Positions 37,808 to 45,209 of a stretch of DNA of 64,000 bases are shown piece by piece. The DNA is from an uncultured Eubacteriales bacterium (lineage in GTDB: Bacteria > Bacillota > Clostridia > Christensenellales > Aristaeellaceae), in assembly GCA_902800625.1 (NCBI GenBank), contig CADCFG010000020.1:37918-101917 (forward strand). Direction: 5' to 3'. Each line of letters opens with the position of its first letter. Within the stretch, counting starts at the first letter, position 1. The notes under the pieces were generated by a model, which saw only the letters and a list, made by a program, of their open reading frames with translations, was not told the DNA's origin and did not search any database. The position numbers and the translations under genes are program-made.

Positions 37808-38822
37808 CCTTCTTCTGCCTCCTTTCGAGTGCCAGCTTGGCCATGGCCTCGTAGCCTCTGGCGTTCGCGTGGATGTCGCTCAGGATCGTGACGCGGCTCG
37901 GGTTGTACTCGCCGAAGTTCCGCACCATGCAGCTTCCGCCGCCCGTCACCCACAGCCGCATCAGGGCGGGGTCATAATTATGCTCCCGAAGCCGGCGAAA
38001 GATCTCGGCGACATACTCCCTGGCGGTCGAGCCGATGATCTTCTGGTAGCGCTCGCCCATGTCGGCCTGGAGGCTGCGCAGATACCTTTCGATCTGGGCG
38101 TCCGTGGGCAGCGTGCTGAACTCCCGCTGGAGCATCTCCCGCACGGCGATGATGCACTGGTAGGTACCGTATTTCTCGGTGAAACAGGACGCCGGGACGG
38201 GCTGGCGCTCATTGATGTTCATCACGTTCATGGTGCCGTTGCCGATGTCTGCCAGCATGTTTGTGCCCCGGAACTGGCCCAGCCGGTTGGCGACTGCTGC
38301 GAGCCCCTGATAGAACACGAGCACGTCCACGATATCGACGTGATAGTCGCTGTCCTGGTAGGTGAAGTCGACGTGGGCGTTCTTGGACAGGTATGCCTTG
38401 AACTGCTCCCGCTGCTTGTCAGCCCAGGTCAGGGGCAGGCCGGCGGCGATGACGATCTTCGCCGTGGTCAGGCCCCGATGCCGAAGCTCCTTGCCGATGG
38501 CTGCCAGCGTCAGGATGTAATAGTCGTCGTCCATGATCTTGTCCTGGCGGAACTCCTTGTGGCCGGCGCCGATGGCATAGCGCTTGTCCTCGTAGGTCAG
38601 CACGTCGTTCATGGCGAAGCTCATCTCCTGGTCGCAGGGCGTGACGCAGGCGGGGAAGATGAAGGTCGGGGTCTTGATGTTGCCATAGCCGTGGTCGATG
38701 GCGATGACGAAGGGGGAATCGTTGCCGGGCTGGTTCTTGAGGGTGGGATTGGCTGGCTCCTGCTTGACAGGGGTGTTGGGATTGACGATGTTGATGGTCT
38801 TGGTTTCATTATTCTGATTCAT
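37788..38822 (-). CDS. ParM/StbA-like actin ATPase
   Basis: Plasmid-segregation-type actin homologue that forms filaments to partition DNA. Product of 344 residues. Phosphate loop 1 reads AIDHGYGNIK near 41-50, phosphate loop 2 is LADIGNGTMN near 190, and the adenosine motif is VTGGGSCMV near 297. AAGGAG sets the ATG at 38822. It is preceded by a 350-base leader containing a structured RNA and terminator, and followed by the small partner. Confidence 0.87.
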   Translation of the reverse strand: MNQNNETKTINIVNPNTPVKQEPANPTLKNQPGNDSPFVIAIDHGYGNIKTPTFIFPACVTPCDQEMSFAMNDVLTYEDKRYAIGAGHKEFRQDKIMDDDYYILTLAAIGKELRHRGLTTAKIVIAAGLPLTWADKQREQFKAYLSKNAHVDFTYQDSDYHVDIVDVLVFYQGLAAVANRLGQFRGTNMLADIGNGTMNVMNINERQPVPASCFTEKYGTYQCIIAVREMLQREFSTLPTDAQIERYLRSLQADMGERYQKIIGSTAREYVAEIFRRLREHNYDPALMRLWVTGGGSCMVRNFGEYNPSRVTILSDIHANARGYEAMAKLALERRQKKGEQKQG

Positions 38823-38939
38823 AAATACTCCTTTTCTACCTCGATGGGTGTTTGTTTGATTTGATGGGGGTAACAGGGCTTCATTCAATCAGGGCAAAGT
38901 GTTCAAGGGCGGAGACCTCCTTTCTCTTGGTTCCCGCAT

Positions 38940-39157
38940 AAAACAAAAAGCCGGAGCGATGAAGACTGACAACACAACATCCGCACCGCCTTGTCATAAG
39001 GCTGGCACCAATGTTATGGTCGTCCTTCACACGCTCCGGCAGTTAGTACCTCGTTGGGCTTTCGCCACGGGTCAGGGCTCGGTAGTCATGCTATTGAGAA
39101 CCAATGTATTCTGTTTTTCACGGTAGCAATCCGCGGTGTCGGGAACGAATGTTCGAG
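38940..39157 (-). ncRNA. Structured RNA / attenuator leader upstream of the ParM operon
   Basis: On the minus strand a promoter (39157-39190 region) drives a transcript that ends in a long stem: GCCGGAGCG pairs with CGCTCCGGC (38956-39041), with further TGAAG/CTTCA and AACAT/ATGTT pairs inside, followed by TTTTTGTTTT. This is a terminator about 120 bases before the ParM start. The upstream 110 bases (GGCGAAAGCC-type stem and others) are also structured. No known RNA family was recognised. Confidence 0.6.
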
Positions 39158-39158
39158 C

Positions 39159-39192
39159 ACAAGCGTATTATAAGCGCGTTTTTTTCGGCCTG
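39159..39192 (-). promoter_or_regulatory. Promoter of the ParM leader RNA
   Basis: On the minus strand TTGACA and TATAAT are separated by 18 bases within the segment reading TTTGACAGGCCG and CGCTTATAATACG. Confidence 0.75.
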
Positions 39193-39297
39193 TCAAAGGG
39201 TCTTAACAGAAAATGTGTCAAAATTGTGTCAACGGCGGCAGTTTAACACATTTTTAACTTTTAAAAGAGCAGGCGATAGAACACCTGCTCGAAGAAA

Positions 39298-39642
39298 CTA
39301 TTGATATATGAGGTCACGCAACACTGCCTCTTCCGCCATCGCGGTCAGGCTGTTCATATGCGCGACATAGGCCAGATGGTCCACCGATCTGTCCGGCGCG
39401 GGATAAGCCTTCAGCAGCTGCCTGACAATGAGGTCGATATGCGCAAAGGCTGTTTCGTTGATCTCCAGCAGGTGCGGTGTCAGCTTGCCCTCGATCCAGA
39501 GGGCACCATAAAGCCCGGGCCGATGCTCTTTCAAGTACCGCCTTCGCATCTGACCGTATTTCCCGACATCCACTTGATCTTCCGGATCGATGGCCAGGTT
39601 GGGATAGAGGTAGTCGCCCTTCCGGATGTAAGTGATCTCCAT
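39298..39642 (-). CDS. tnpV: TnpV family protein
   Basis: Product of 114 residues with the family pattern GDYLYPNLAI, GKYGQMRRRYLKEHRPGLY, then LEINETAFAHID and a C-terminal EEAVLRDLIY. TnpV-type proteins are common on clostridial transposons and integrative elements; their function is not established. AAGGAGG sets the start. It has its own consensus promoter (39689-39717). Confidence 0.85.
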   Translation of the reverse strand: MEITYIRKGDYLYPNLAIDPEDQVDVGKYGQMRRRYLKEHRPGLYGALWIEGKLTPHLLEINETAFAHIDLIVRQLLKAYPAPDRSVDHLAYVAHMNSLTAMAEEAVLRDLIYQ

Positions 39643-39688
39643 AATTGTCGCCTCCTTGATGAAATGCGCGCTTTAGCATGGTAAAGCG

Positions 39689-39717
39689 ATTATAGAGATC
39701 AATCCCAGAAATGTCAA
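39689..39717 (-). promoter_or_regulatory. Promoter of tnpV
   Basis: On the minus strand a perfect TTGACA (39712-39717) and TATAAT (39689-39694) are separated by 17 bases. Confidence 0.85.
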
Positions 39718-39729
39718 GTTCTTTTTTGG

Positions 39730-39766
39730 AAAAGGAAAACCCGCCGGCATATGAGGGCCAGCGGGC
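39730..39766 (-). terminator. Terminator of the XRE repressor gene
   Basis: On the minus strand CCCGCTGGC and GCCGGCGGG pair with one wobble, followed by TTTTCCTTTT. It separates the repressor from tnpV. Confidence 0.65.
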
Positions 39767-39788
39767 GTATATGTTGAGGTCGGATATA

Positions 39789-40040
39789 TTATTCTTCTGT
39801 ATCATCCTCAAAGGAATAGTCATTCAGCTCGTTAAAGTCCAAAAACTCAGCCAATGTCATGTTGAAGGCGATCGCTACCTTGTGAAGCGTTTTCACCCTG
39901 GGATTCTTGGTGAGCCCACGGACGATGTTGTCCAGGGTCGACTGCTTCACGTCGCTCATGGTCGCCAGCTTATTGATGGCGATTCCGCGCTCCTTGCACA
40001 GAGATCGTATTCTTCTCACATAAATATCTGAATAGTCCAT
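39789..40040 (-). CDS. XRE-family repressor
   Basis: Product of 83 residues, a Cro/CI-type helix-turn-helix (INKLATMSDVKQSTLDNIVRG near 22-42) with a short acidic tail ending in DDTEE. It is divergent from the SLOG gene, with three related palindromes between them, so it probably controls both its own promoter and the SLOG gene. Confidence 0.87.
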   Translation of the reverse strand: MDYSDIYVRRIRSLCKERGIAINKLATMSDVKQSTLDNIVRGLTKNPRVKTLHKVAIAFNMTLAEFLDFNELNDYSFEDDTEE

Positions 40041-40063
40041 AACGCTGCCCTTATCACAGTATT

Positions 40064-40174
40064 ACCCATTTACGGGTTGATATTATGATAAGGGCCGCAG
40101 AACACGAATTAACCCGTATTCGGGTTGACATGACAGAGGAGGTGGAAATAAAATAGAATTACCCGTATATGGGT
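40064..40174. promoter_or_regulatory. Three palindromic operators around the divergent promoters
   Basis: Sites are ACCCATTTACGGGT (40064-40077), the perfect palindrome AACCCGTATTCGGGTT (40111-40126) and ACCCGTATATGGGT (40161-40174). On the plus strand TTGACA (40125-40130) overlaps the second site and TAAAAT (40149-40154) lies just before the third, so occupancy should block the SLOG promoter. Confidence 0.8.
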
Positions 40175-40196
40175 TATTTCTAAAGGGGCGAATTGC

Positions 40197-40643
40197 ATGA
40201 AGACCTGCTTCTTTATCGGACACCGGGATGCGCCGGAGAGCATCTATGAACAGCTGTTTTCAGTTGTCGAGCGTCATATCTCCGAATACGGTGTGGGCGA
40301 CTTCGTTGTTGGGAGATATGGAAACTTCGATCGTCTTGCCGCACGCGCTGTCGTGGAAGCAAAGCGACACCATTCCGATGTTACGCTTACGCTTCTCATG
40401 CCCTATTATCGCGCTGAAGCCGAACCTTTACCCATTGGCTTCGATGGCTCCCTCTTTCCGGACGGCCTTGAAACCGTCCCAAAGCGCGCTGCGATCCTGT
40501 GTGCAAACCAGTATATGATCCACCACTGTGATTATCTGATTGCTTATGACGCAGGCCTTATCGGCAACACGCGGAAGCTGGTTGCAGAAGCCGAAAAGAT
40601 AGAGGGTCTGCACATTGAGAATATCGCCTCGATTCCCGAATAA
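40197..40643 (+). CDS. SLOG-superfamily nucleotide-binding protein (DUF1273/YpsA-like)
   Basis: Product of 148 residues. It begins CFFIGHRDAP, with FVVGRYGNFDRLAAR near 38-52 and LIAYDAGLIGNTRKLV near 118-133, the conserved glycine-rich segments of the SLOG fold, which binds nucleotides or NAD-type ligands. Many SLOG proteins act in stress or defence signalling, but the ligand here is unknown. It is the main target of the divergent repressor. Confidence 0.78.
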   Translation: MKTCFFIGHRDAPESIYEQLFSVVERHISEYGVGDFVVGRYGNFDRLAARAVVEAKRHHSDVTLTLLMPYYRAEAEPLPIGFDGSLFPDGLETVPKRAAILCANQYMIHHCDYLIAYDAGLIGNTRKLVAEAEKIEGLHIENIASIPE

Positions 40644-40720
40644 ATCGTCGGCTGGCGGTCTTGCTATATGTTCTCTTTTCGGGTAAAATATAGGTTAGAA
40701 ACGAGAAGGGAGGTGCGCTC

Positions 40721-41854
40721 ATGGGCTACATACTGAAACAGTTTGACATTCCACTGCTGCGGTTCAGCGTCATTGAGAATACGGCTGCGCCGGAGCTGCG
40801 GATCGAATGGGTCAACGAGGAAAAGAAGACGCTGCTTCCCCTGGACCTCGCCCTGTCGCCGGAGGGCCTGAGCCGCTGGATTCAGAAGCGCACCATCCCC
40901 AAGAACCGCGCCTATGTCAATGCGCTGCTGGCCCGCTGCGGATTGAGCATCAACCGGCCCATGTCCATCATCGCCGTCTGCAAGGGCCTGTCCCTGAACG
41001 ACAGCTATTGGGTCGTGGAGGACGGCTTCACCGGGACGTTCGACCAGTACAATCTGTATGAAAACCGGTTCAGCCGCATCCTGGGCCTGATCGCGTTTAC
41101 CGGCTATGGCAGCAGCATTCGCTCCTTAATGGTTTCCACCCCGGAGCTGACCACCAACGGCATGCTGCCCAAGTGCTGGCGCAGGATCGACGGCAAGGTG
41201 AAGCTGTACAAGGGCGGCACCTCCGGCGCGTCCAACGCCGGCTTCGAGCCCTACTCCGAATACTATGCCGCCCAGGTGGCCGAGGCCATGGGCATCAACG
41301 CCATCCACTACGGCCTGTCCAAGTGGAAGGGTCAGCTTTGCTCTACCTGCGAGCTGTTCACCAGCCGGGATGTTTCCTTCATGCCCGTGGGACGCTTGGT
41401 GACCCATGGCGGCTTCGGGGCTGTGAAGGCGTTTTATGAGGAACAGGGTCCGGAATACCTCCAGGCCCTGCGGGATATGGTCGTGTTCGACGCCGTCATC
41501 TACAATACCGACCGGCACTTTGGCAACTTCGGCTTTCTGATCGACAACGCCACGAACAGGATTGTCGCTCCGGCTCCGCTCTTCGATCACGGCAATTCCC
41601 TGTTCAACTTTGCCGGGGGCGAGTTCATGTCCAGCCCGGAAAAGCTCCAGGAGTACGCCGATACCCTGCTTCCGCGAGCCTATGAGGATTATGTGGAAAC
41701 AGCGCGCTCCATGATGAACGACCGCAACCGAGAGCAGCTGCGGCATCTGCTGACCTTCCGATTTAAGCGGCATTCGCATTACAATTTGCCGGGGGAGTGG
41801 ATGGGGCTGATTGAGGGACAGCTGCAAAACCAATCGGGAAGACTGTTGCACTAA
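40721..41854 (+). CDS. HipA-like serine/threonine kinase
   Basis: Product of 377 residues with the HipA C-terminal fold. The catalytic loop NTDRHFGNFGF lies near 261-271, and the metal-binding LFDHGNSL near 287-294. A GGTSGASNAGFEPYSE segment near 163-178 is the likely ATP-phosphate loop. HipA toxins phosphorylate aminoacyl-tRNA synthetases; the target here is unknown. GGGAGG sets the start. A helix-turn-helix gene follows 27 bases downstream, the reverse of the normal hipB-hipA order. Confidence 0.82.
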   Translation: MGYILKQFDIPLLRFSVIENTAAPELRIEWVNEEKKTLLPLDLALSPEGLSRWIQKRTIPKNRAYVNALLARCGLSINRPMSIIAVCKGLSLNDSYWVVEDGFTGTFDQYNLYENRFSRILGLIAFTGYGSSIRSLMVSTPELTTNGMLPKCWRRIDGKVKLYKGGTSGASNAGFEPYSEYYAAQVAEAMGINAIHYGLSKWKGQLCSTCELFTSRDVSFMPVGRLVTHGGFGAVKAFYEEQGPEYLQALRDMVVFDAVIYNTDRHFGNFGFLIDNATNRIVAPAPLFDHGNSLFNFAGGEFMSSPEKLQEYADTLLPRAYEDYVETARSMMNDRNREQLRHLLTFRFKRHSHYNLPGEWMGLIEGQLQNQSGRLLH

Positions 41855-41881
41855 AATTGAGTAATTGCCGGAGGGGATACT

Positions 41882-42397
41882 ATGGGTCGTGCCTCAACAA
41901 AAGCAAACAAGAATATATACCAACAGAGCCGCGAAGAACGGCGCTTAACACGTGCACAGGCAAGTGAAGCTATGGGCTTTTTGTCAGAGAGTCAGATTGA
42001 GCGTATCGAATATGGCAAGATCCAACCACATCCCGAAGATGTAATGGCAATGGCGACCGCATACAACAATGTGGGTCTGTGCAACTACTATTGCGCTAAT
42101 GAATGCCCGATTGGCCAGCAGTATGTCCCTTCTATAGAGATTAAAGACTTACCACAGATCGTTTTGGAAATGTTGGCTTCTCTCAATTCAATCTATAAAC
42201 AAAAGGACCGACTGATAGAAATAACTGTTGATGGACAAGTCAGTAACGATGAACTACGGGATTTTGCGATAATTCAAGATCAACTGGCAAAGATTGCGAT
42301 AAGTGTGAATGCACTACAGTATTGGGTGGAAGGTATGGTCGCTTCTGGAAAAATAGATAAGTCAAGATTGGAAGAGCTACGAGCAGAACATTATTGA
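41882..42397 (+). CDS. XRE-family DNA-binding protein next to HipA-like kinase
   Basis: Product of 171 residues. The helix-turn-helix covers residues 13-58 (LTRAQASEAM, SQIERIEYGK). The longer C-terminal half is helical and not like HipB. It is AT-richer than the kinase gene. It could be the antitoxin/repressor partner, but the order and size differ from classical HipB. Confidence 0.75.
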   Translation: MGRASTKANKNIYQQSREERRLTRAQASEAMGFLSESQIERIEYGKIQPHPEDVMAMATAYNNVGLCNYYCANECPIGQQYVPSIEIKDLPQIVLEMLASLNSIYKQKDRLIEITVDGQVSNDELRDFAIIQDQLAKIAISVNALQYWVEGMVASGKIDKSRLEELRAEHY

Positions 42398-42416
42398 AAT
42401 CTGCTATCCATCAATT

Positions 42417-42455
42417 AGCCTAATTCGTCAGAACTGATGAATTAGGCTGTTTTTA
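42417..42455 (+). terminator. Terminator after kinase/XRE pair
   Basis: AGCCTAATTC and GAATTAGGCT form a 10-bp stem, followed by GTTTTTAT. Confidence 0.85.
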
Positions 42456-42576
42456 TCCCTCAACACAGTCGTTTTTATAAGAAACAGTTTCAGATATAAT
42501 TGACTCATCAAAGGACGAGAGGAGGGCAGCATGGTAGCCTGCTGGAATTAATTGTGCATGATAGAGGTGATAGACG

Positions 42577-42702
42577 ATGACAGTAGAGCAGCGGATTTGG
42601 TTGTGTAGGCTAATTGAGTTGATGAGGACAATGCCAGAGTACTGTAGTTCATTAGGGATTCAAGAATGTTCAGATCCGACTAAACGAGTGGTTCTAAATT
42701 AG
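42577..42702 (+). CDS. Small protein of 41 residues
   Basis: An ATG at 42577, eight bases after an AGAGGTGA site, opens a frame of 41 residues (MTVEQRIWLCRLIELM...). It lies in AT-rich sequence just before two small membrane-protein genes of similar composition. No family recognised; possible third member of that unit. Confidence 0.4.
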   Translation: MTVEQRIWLCRLIELMRTMPEYCSSLGIQECSDPTKRVVLN

Positions 42703-42728
42703 TATATTGATATTGGAGGGAAACCAAG

Positions 42729-42884
42729 ATGAAAAGGGCTATTATTGAGGGCGTAGCTAAGGGTGTAATCGATTTGTCGAAATACTTAGCTGCAGGGCTG
42801 TCGGCTAAACAGAAATTTGGAGTTTTTTCATTAATAGCTGTTCTTGGGATAACATATATTTGTACGAAGGAGGTAGTATCATGA
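42729..42884 (+). CDS. Small membrane protein A (paralogue of next)
   Basis: Product of 51 residues: an amphipathic N-terminus, a LSAKQKFGVFS motif, then one membrane span (LIAVLGITYIC) and a short tail. GGAGGG precedes the ATG. Its stop overlaps the next start as ATGA. Close similarity to the next gene product indicates tandem duplication. No function recognised. Confidence 0.6.
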   Translation: MKRAIIEGVAKGVIDLSKYLAAGLSAKQKFGVFSLIAVLGITYICTKEVVS

Positions 42885-43084
42885 TAAATCCTATTACAGC
42901 ATTTGTTGAGCTTGCAAAGAGCTTTGGAGGAAGTCTAACAGGGAAGCAAAAGTTCGGAATCCTGTCTATACTAGGAATTATCGGAGTAACTGCAATCTGC
43001 GCACAAGATGATAAGCCTTTGAGAACTGAGCTATCAGAAGAAGAACAGATTGTGATTGATGATCATGATGAAGAGGAAGAATGA
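42881..43084 (+). CDS. Small membrane protein B (paralogue of previous)
   Basis: Product of 67 residues with LTGKQKFGILS, the span ILGIIGVTAIC, and an acidic cytoplasmic or external tail ending DDHDEEEE. AAGGAGG precedes the ATG at 42881. The pair could be a two-peptide membrane-active system or holin-like pair, or a structural membrane complex; sequence alone does not decide. Confidence 0.65.
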   Translation: MINPITAFVELAKSFGGSLTGKQKFGILSILGIIGVTAICAQDDKPLRTELSEEEQIVIDDHDEEEE

Positions 43085-43130
43085 GAGATACCAAGCAATT
43101 ATATGCTAAATACTCATAGGAGGAAGAGAT

Positions 43131-43391
43131 ATGAGCAAGAAGTATAATGCAACTGATATTGGGCGAATGTTTGACATTTCAGCTAGGAAGATTAATGGGA
43201 TCTTGGAGAAATTAGGCTTTCAAGAAAGAGATCATGGGTTTTGGTGGATCACGGACAAGGGTAGGGAATTATCAGAGGTTACCAGTAAAAACAACGGTTA
43301 TGGAGGATCACATAAAGCAGTATGGGCGAGTGTAAAATGGGATGAATCGATCATTGAGAAAATCAAGGAATATCTTGATAAAGAGGAATAA
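43131..43391 (+). CDS. Winged-helix protein resembling phage antirepressor C-terminal (KilAC-like) domain
   Basis: Product of 86 residues. YNATDIGRMFDISARKINGILEKLGF gives a helix-turn-helix, followed by a WWITDKG wing. The whole chain corresponds to only the DNA-binding domain of phage antirepressors. AGGAGG sets the start. It follows the small membrane-protein pair and may regulate it. Confidence 0.6.
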   Translation: MSKKYNATDIGRMFDISARKINGILEKLGFQERDHGFWWITDKGRELSEVTSKNNGYGGSHKAVWASVKWDESIIEKIKEYLDKEE

Positions 43392-43443
43392 ACTATTCCA
43401 TATCCCTGTAAGATGAGGTAATAGCACTCACTGGTTGATCGTC

Positions 43444-43608
43444 TTAGAAATCCTCGTCAAAATAAATCGAAAACCCCAGCAGCACCATCGCGTCCTCATA
43501 GGCTTCTTTCAGGATGCTCATGCATTCCACGTCGCTCTTGCCCTCCTGCATGGCCTTGTGCATCTGGGCCTGTGCCCAGGCGATGGACAGGCCTTCCTTC
43601 GGTGTCAT
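43444..43608 (-). CDS. Conserved-looking 54-residue protein
   Basis: Opens at an ATG (43608) with GGAGG 9 bases upstream and encodes MTPKEGLSIAWAQAQM..., ending SIYFDEDF. Codon use is like the GC-rich element genes and unlike the AT-rich cargo to its left. No family recognised. It lies downstream of the XRE gene on the same strand. Confidence 0.55.
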   Translation of the reverse strand: MTPKEGLSIAWAQAQMHKAMQEGKSDVECMSILKEAYEDAMVLLGFSIYFDEDF

Positions 43609-43680
43609 TTTGAATCCACCTCCAATGTTTGGTAGTCCATGCCGGAAACCCGACCTGGTTGATTGTGGAGCGCCGCGCGA

Positions 43681-43923
43681 CTATGCGCGGCGCTCGATTT
43701 CGTCCTCCACTCGGCGAAACAGGTCGCTCAGGCGGATGTCCAGCCCGCTGGCGATGTGCCAGAGGGTTTCGACGTTGGCGTTGTCCTTCCCGCTCTCGAT
43801 TTCGGACAGATGCGTGCGGGAGATGGCGGCGAGGCCGGACAGCACCTCCTGGGACATCCCGCGCTCCAGGCGCAGCCGGCGGATGACCTGCCCGGTGATG
43901 GTGTGGTCGTAGCTATGCGGCAT
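43681..43923 (-). CDS. XRE-family regulator
   Basis: Product of 80 residues. The helix-turn-helix includes IRRLRLERGMSQEVLSGLA and SRTHLSEIESGK. AAAGGAG is nine bases before the ATG at 43923; a second ATG at 43929 is too close to that site. It diverges from the secreted-protein gene and may bind the palindrome at 44118-44135. Confidence 0.82.
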   Translation of the reverse strand: MPHSYDHTITGQVIRRLRLERGMSQEVLSGLAAISRTHLSEIESGKDNANVETLWHIASGLDIRLSDLFRRVEDEIERRA

Positions 43924-43968
43924 AAACATCGCTCCTTTTGATGGTGGTAGGCGTGGGCCTCCATCTCA

Positions 43969-44063
43969 GGGCTTGTTTTTACCGCGAGGTCCGGTGCGGT
44001 CAACAAGCGCCTTTGCAGATGGAGCTGGCGTCTCCATACAGGGGCTTGTTTTTACCGCGAGGT
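43969..44063. repeat. Two 22-bp direct repeats upstream of secreted-protein gene
   Basis: GGGCTTGTTTTTACCGCGAG plus two bases is identical at 43969-43990 and 44042-44063, with related CTCCAT-type sequence before each. Two copies 73 bases apart in a divergent control region suggest a protein-binding site or a small duplication. Confidence 0.6.
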
Positions 44064-44117
44064 TTGGCGGCCATAACGTGGGCCGCGATTCACTATACCG
44101 CAAATATTCCCGGACAA

Positions 44118-44161
44118 TGTCGGACATCTCCGACAATGGGCGGGCGAATGCATGTTATAAT
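44118..44161 (+). promoter_or_regulatory. Promoter with overlapping perfect palindrome
   Basis: TGTCGGA and TCCGACA flank CATC (44118-44135) and overlap the -35 position of a promoter with TATAAT at 44156-44161. A repressor bound there would block the secreted-protein gene. Confidence 0.6.
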
Positions 44162-44192
44162 CTGGGAACCAAGAATAAAGGGGGTTCGGAAC

Positions 44193-44627
44193 ATGAAGAA
44201 GTTGATCGTGTTGACTGCGGCGCTGCTGGTGCTGGCCTTGATCGGCGTCTGCGTCGCGGAGGAGCTGAACGAAGCCGAAGGCAGGGTCCTGCGGGAAGGC
44301 AAATACATCATCGGGGAGGACATCGAAGCCGGAACGTATACGCTGACCTGCACCGCCACCGCGGGCGAGCAGATGAACGACACCTATGGCTCGCTGGGCG
44401 ATGCGTTTGACGCCATAGAAGGCGGCAACGAGTTTGGGTCGCTGTTCGGCATGCTGGGCGGCATGGCGGAGGACTATGTGGACATGACGGTCGAAATCAT
44501 CGGCGACTATGGGGATGTTCTCAAGACCTACACCATGAAAGCCGGCGACACCATGAGCATAACCCTGAAAGAGGAGACAGCTCTGCAAATCACGGACGGC
44601 AGCTGTACGATTGTCGCGGAGGAATAA
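44193..44627 (+). CDS. Secreted protein of unknown function
   Basis: Product of 144 residues with a signal peptide (LLVLALIGVCVAEE). The mature part starts with a GKYIIGEDIEAGTYTL motif that recurs in many secreted beta-sandwich proteins of Firmicutes, then an acidic glycine-rich middle and a closing SITLKEETALQITDGSC strand. GGGGG precedes the ATG. No enzymatic motif is visible. Confidence 0.65.
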   Translation: MKKLIVLTAALLVLALIGVCVAEELNEAEGRVLREGKYIIGEDIEAGTYTLTCTATAGEQMNDTYGSLGDAFDAIEGGNEFGSLFGMLGGMAEDYVDMTVEIIGDYGDVLKTYTMKAGDTMSITLKEETALQITDGSCTIVAEE

Positions 44628-44684
44628 GCCAGGCGGGTCCAAAGCAGGCAGCATCCATTTCCGGAGGCTGCCTGCTTGTGCGTG

Positions 44685-45203
44685 TCATTCATCGTGATCG
44701 CCGATGAATTCCCGCATCTCTGCCACGGGCGAAAAGCCCTCCATGCCGGGCTCCGCTTTACCCGTAAAGGTTTGCGCCTCTTCAAAGATGTCCAGAATAT
44801 CCTGGTCAACGTCGTCGAGGGTGCAGGTCAGCCTTGGACGCCTTTTGACTTTGGGCGTGCTGGGCGGGTCGATCTTCACGGTCCCGGAGTAATCGTAATG
44901 GACGCAGTCGATGCGGCGATAGACGCGATCCGGCTGATACCGGCTTTCAATGAGGGCGGCTTTTTCGACGACGAGGTGCTTCTCCTGCAGGCTTCTGTAA
45001 TAGCGCAGCGGATAGATGTTGTTGGGAATGTCGTCGGGGACCCTGTACAGGAATACCATTCGGTCGTCGAACCGGACGGCCAGATACTGACAAGTGTCAT
45101 CCTCCAGTGGTGTTACGATGTAGCCCTCCTGCCTTCGATTGACGGAGTAGATACGGTCGCCCCCCCGGAAGACAGCGTGGCCTCGGATGTTCATGTCCCT
45201 CAT
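44685..45203 (-). CDS. Hypothetical protein
   Basis: Product of 172 residues, soluble. The N-terminal half is beta-rich (GYIVTPLEDDTCQYLAVRF), and the C-terminus is acidic. It begins seven bases after the GGCT-like gene, whose last bases hold its AAAGGA ribosome-binding site, so the two are probably cotranscribed. No family recognised. Confidence 0.6.
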   Translation of the reverse strand: MRDMNIRGHAVFRGGDRIYSVNRRQEGYIVTPLEDDTCQYLAVRFDDRMVFLYRVPDDIPNNIYPLRYYRSLQEKHLVVEKAALIESRYQPDRVYRRIDCVHYDYSGTVKIDPPSTPKVKRRPRLTCTLDDVDQDILDIFEEAQTFTGKAEPGMEGFSPVAEMREFIGDHDE

Positions 45204-45209
45204 GTCAGG

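Noticed and set aside
38819..38884. 21-residue frame overlapping the ParM start as ATGA
   Set aside because: No ribosome-binding site and no recognisable product; kept as part of the leader.
43969..44063. Two 22-bp repeats as a minimal CRISPR
   Set aside because: Only two copies, spacing of 73 bp start to start with related sequence between them, and no cas genes.
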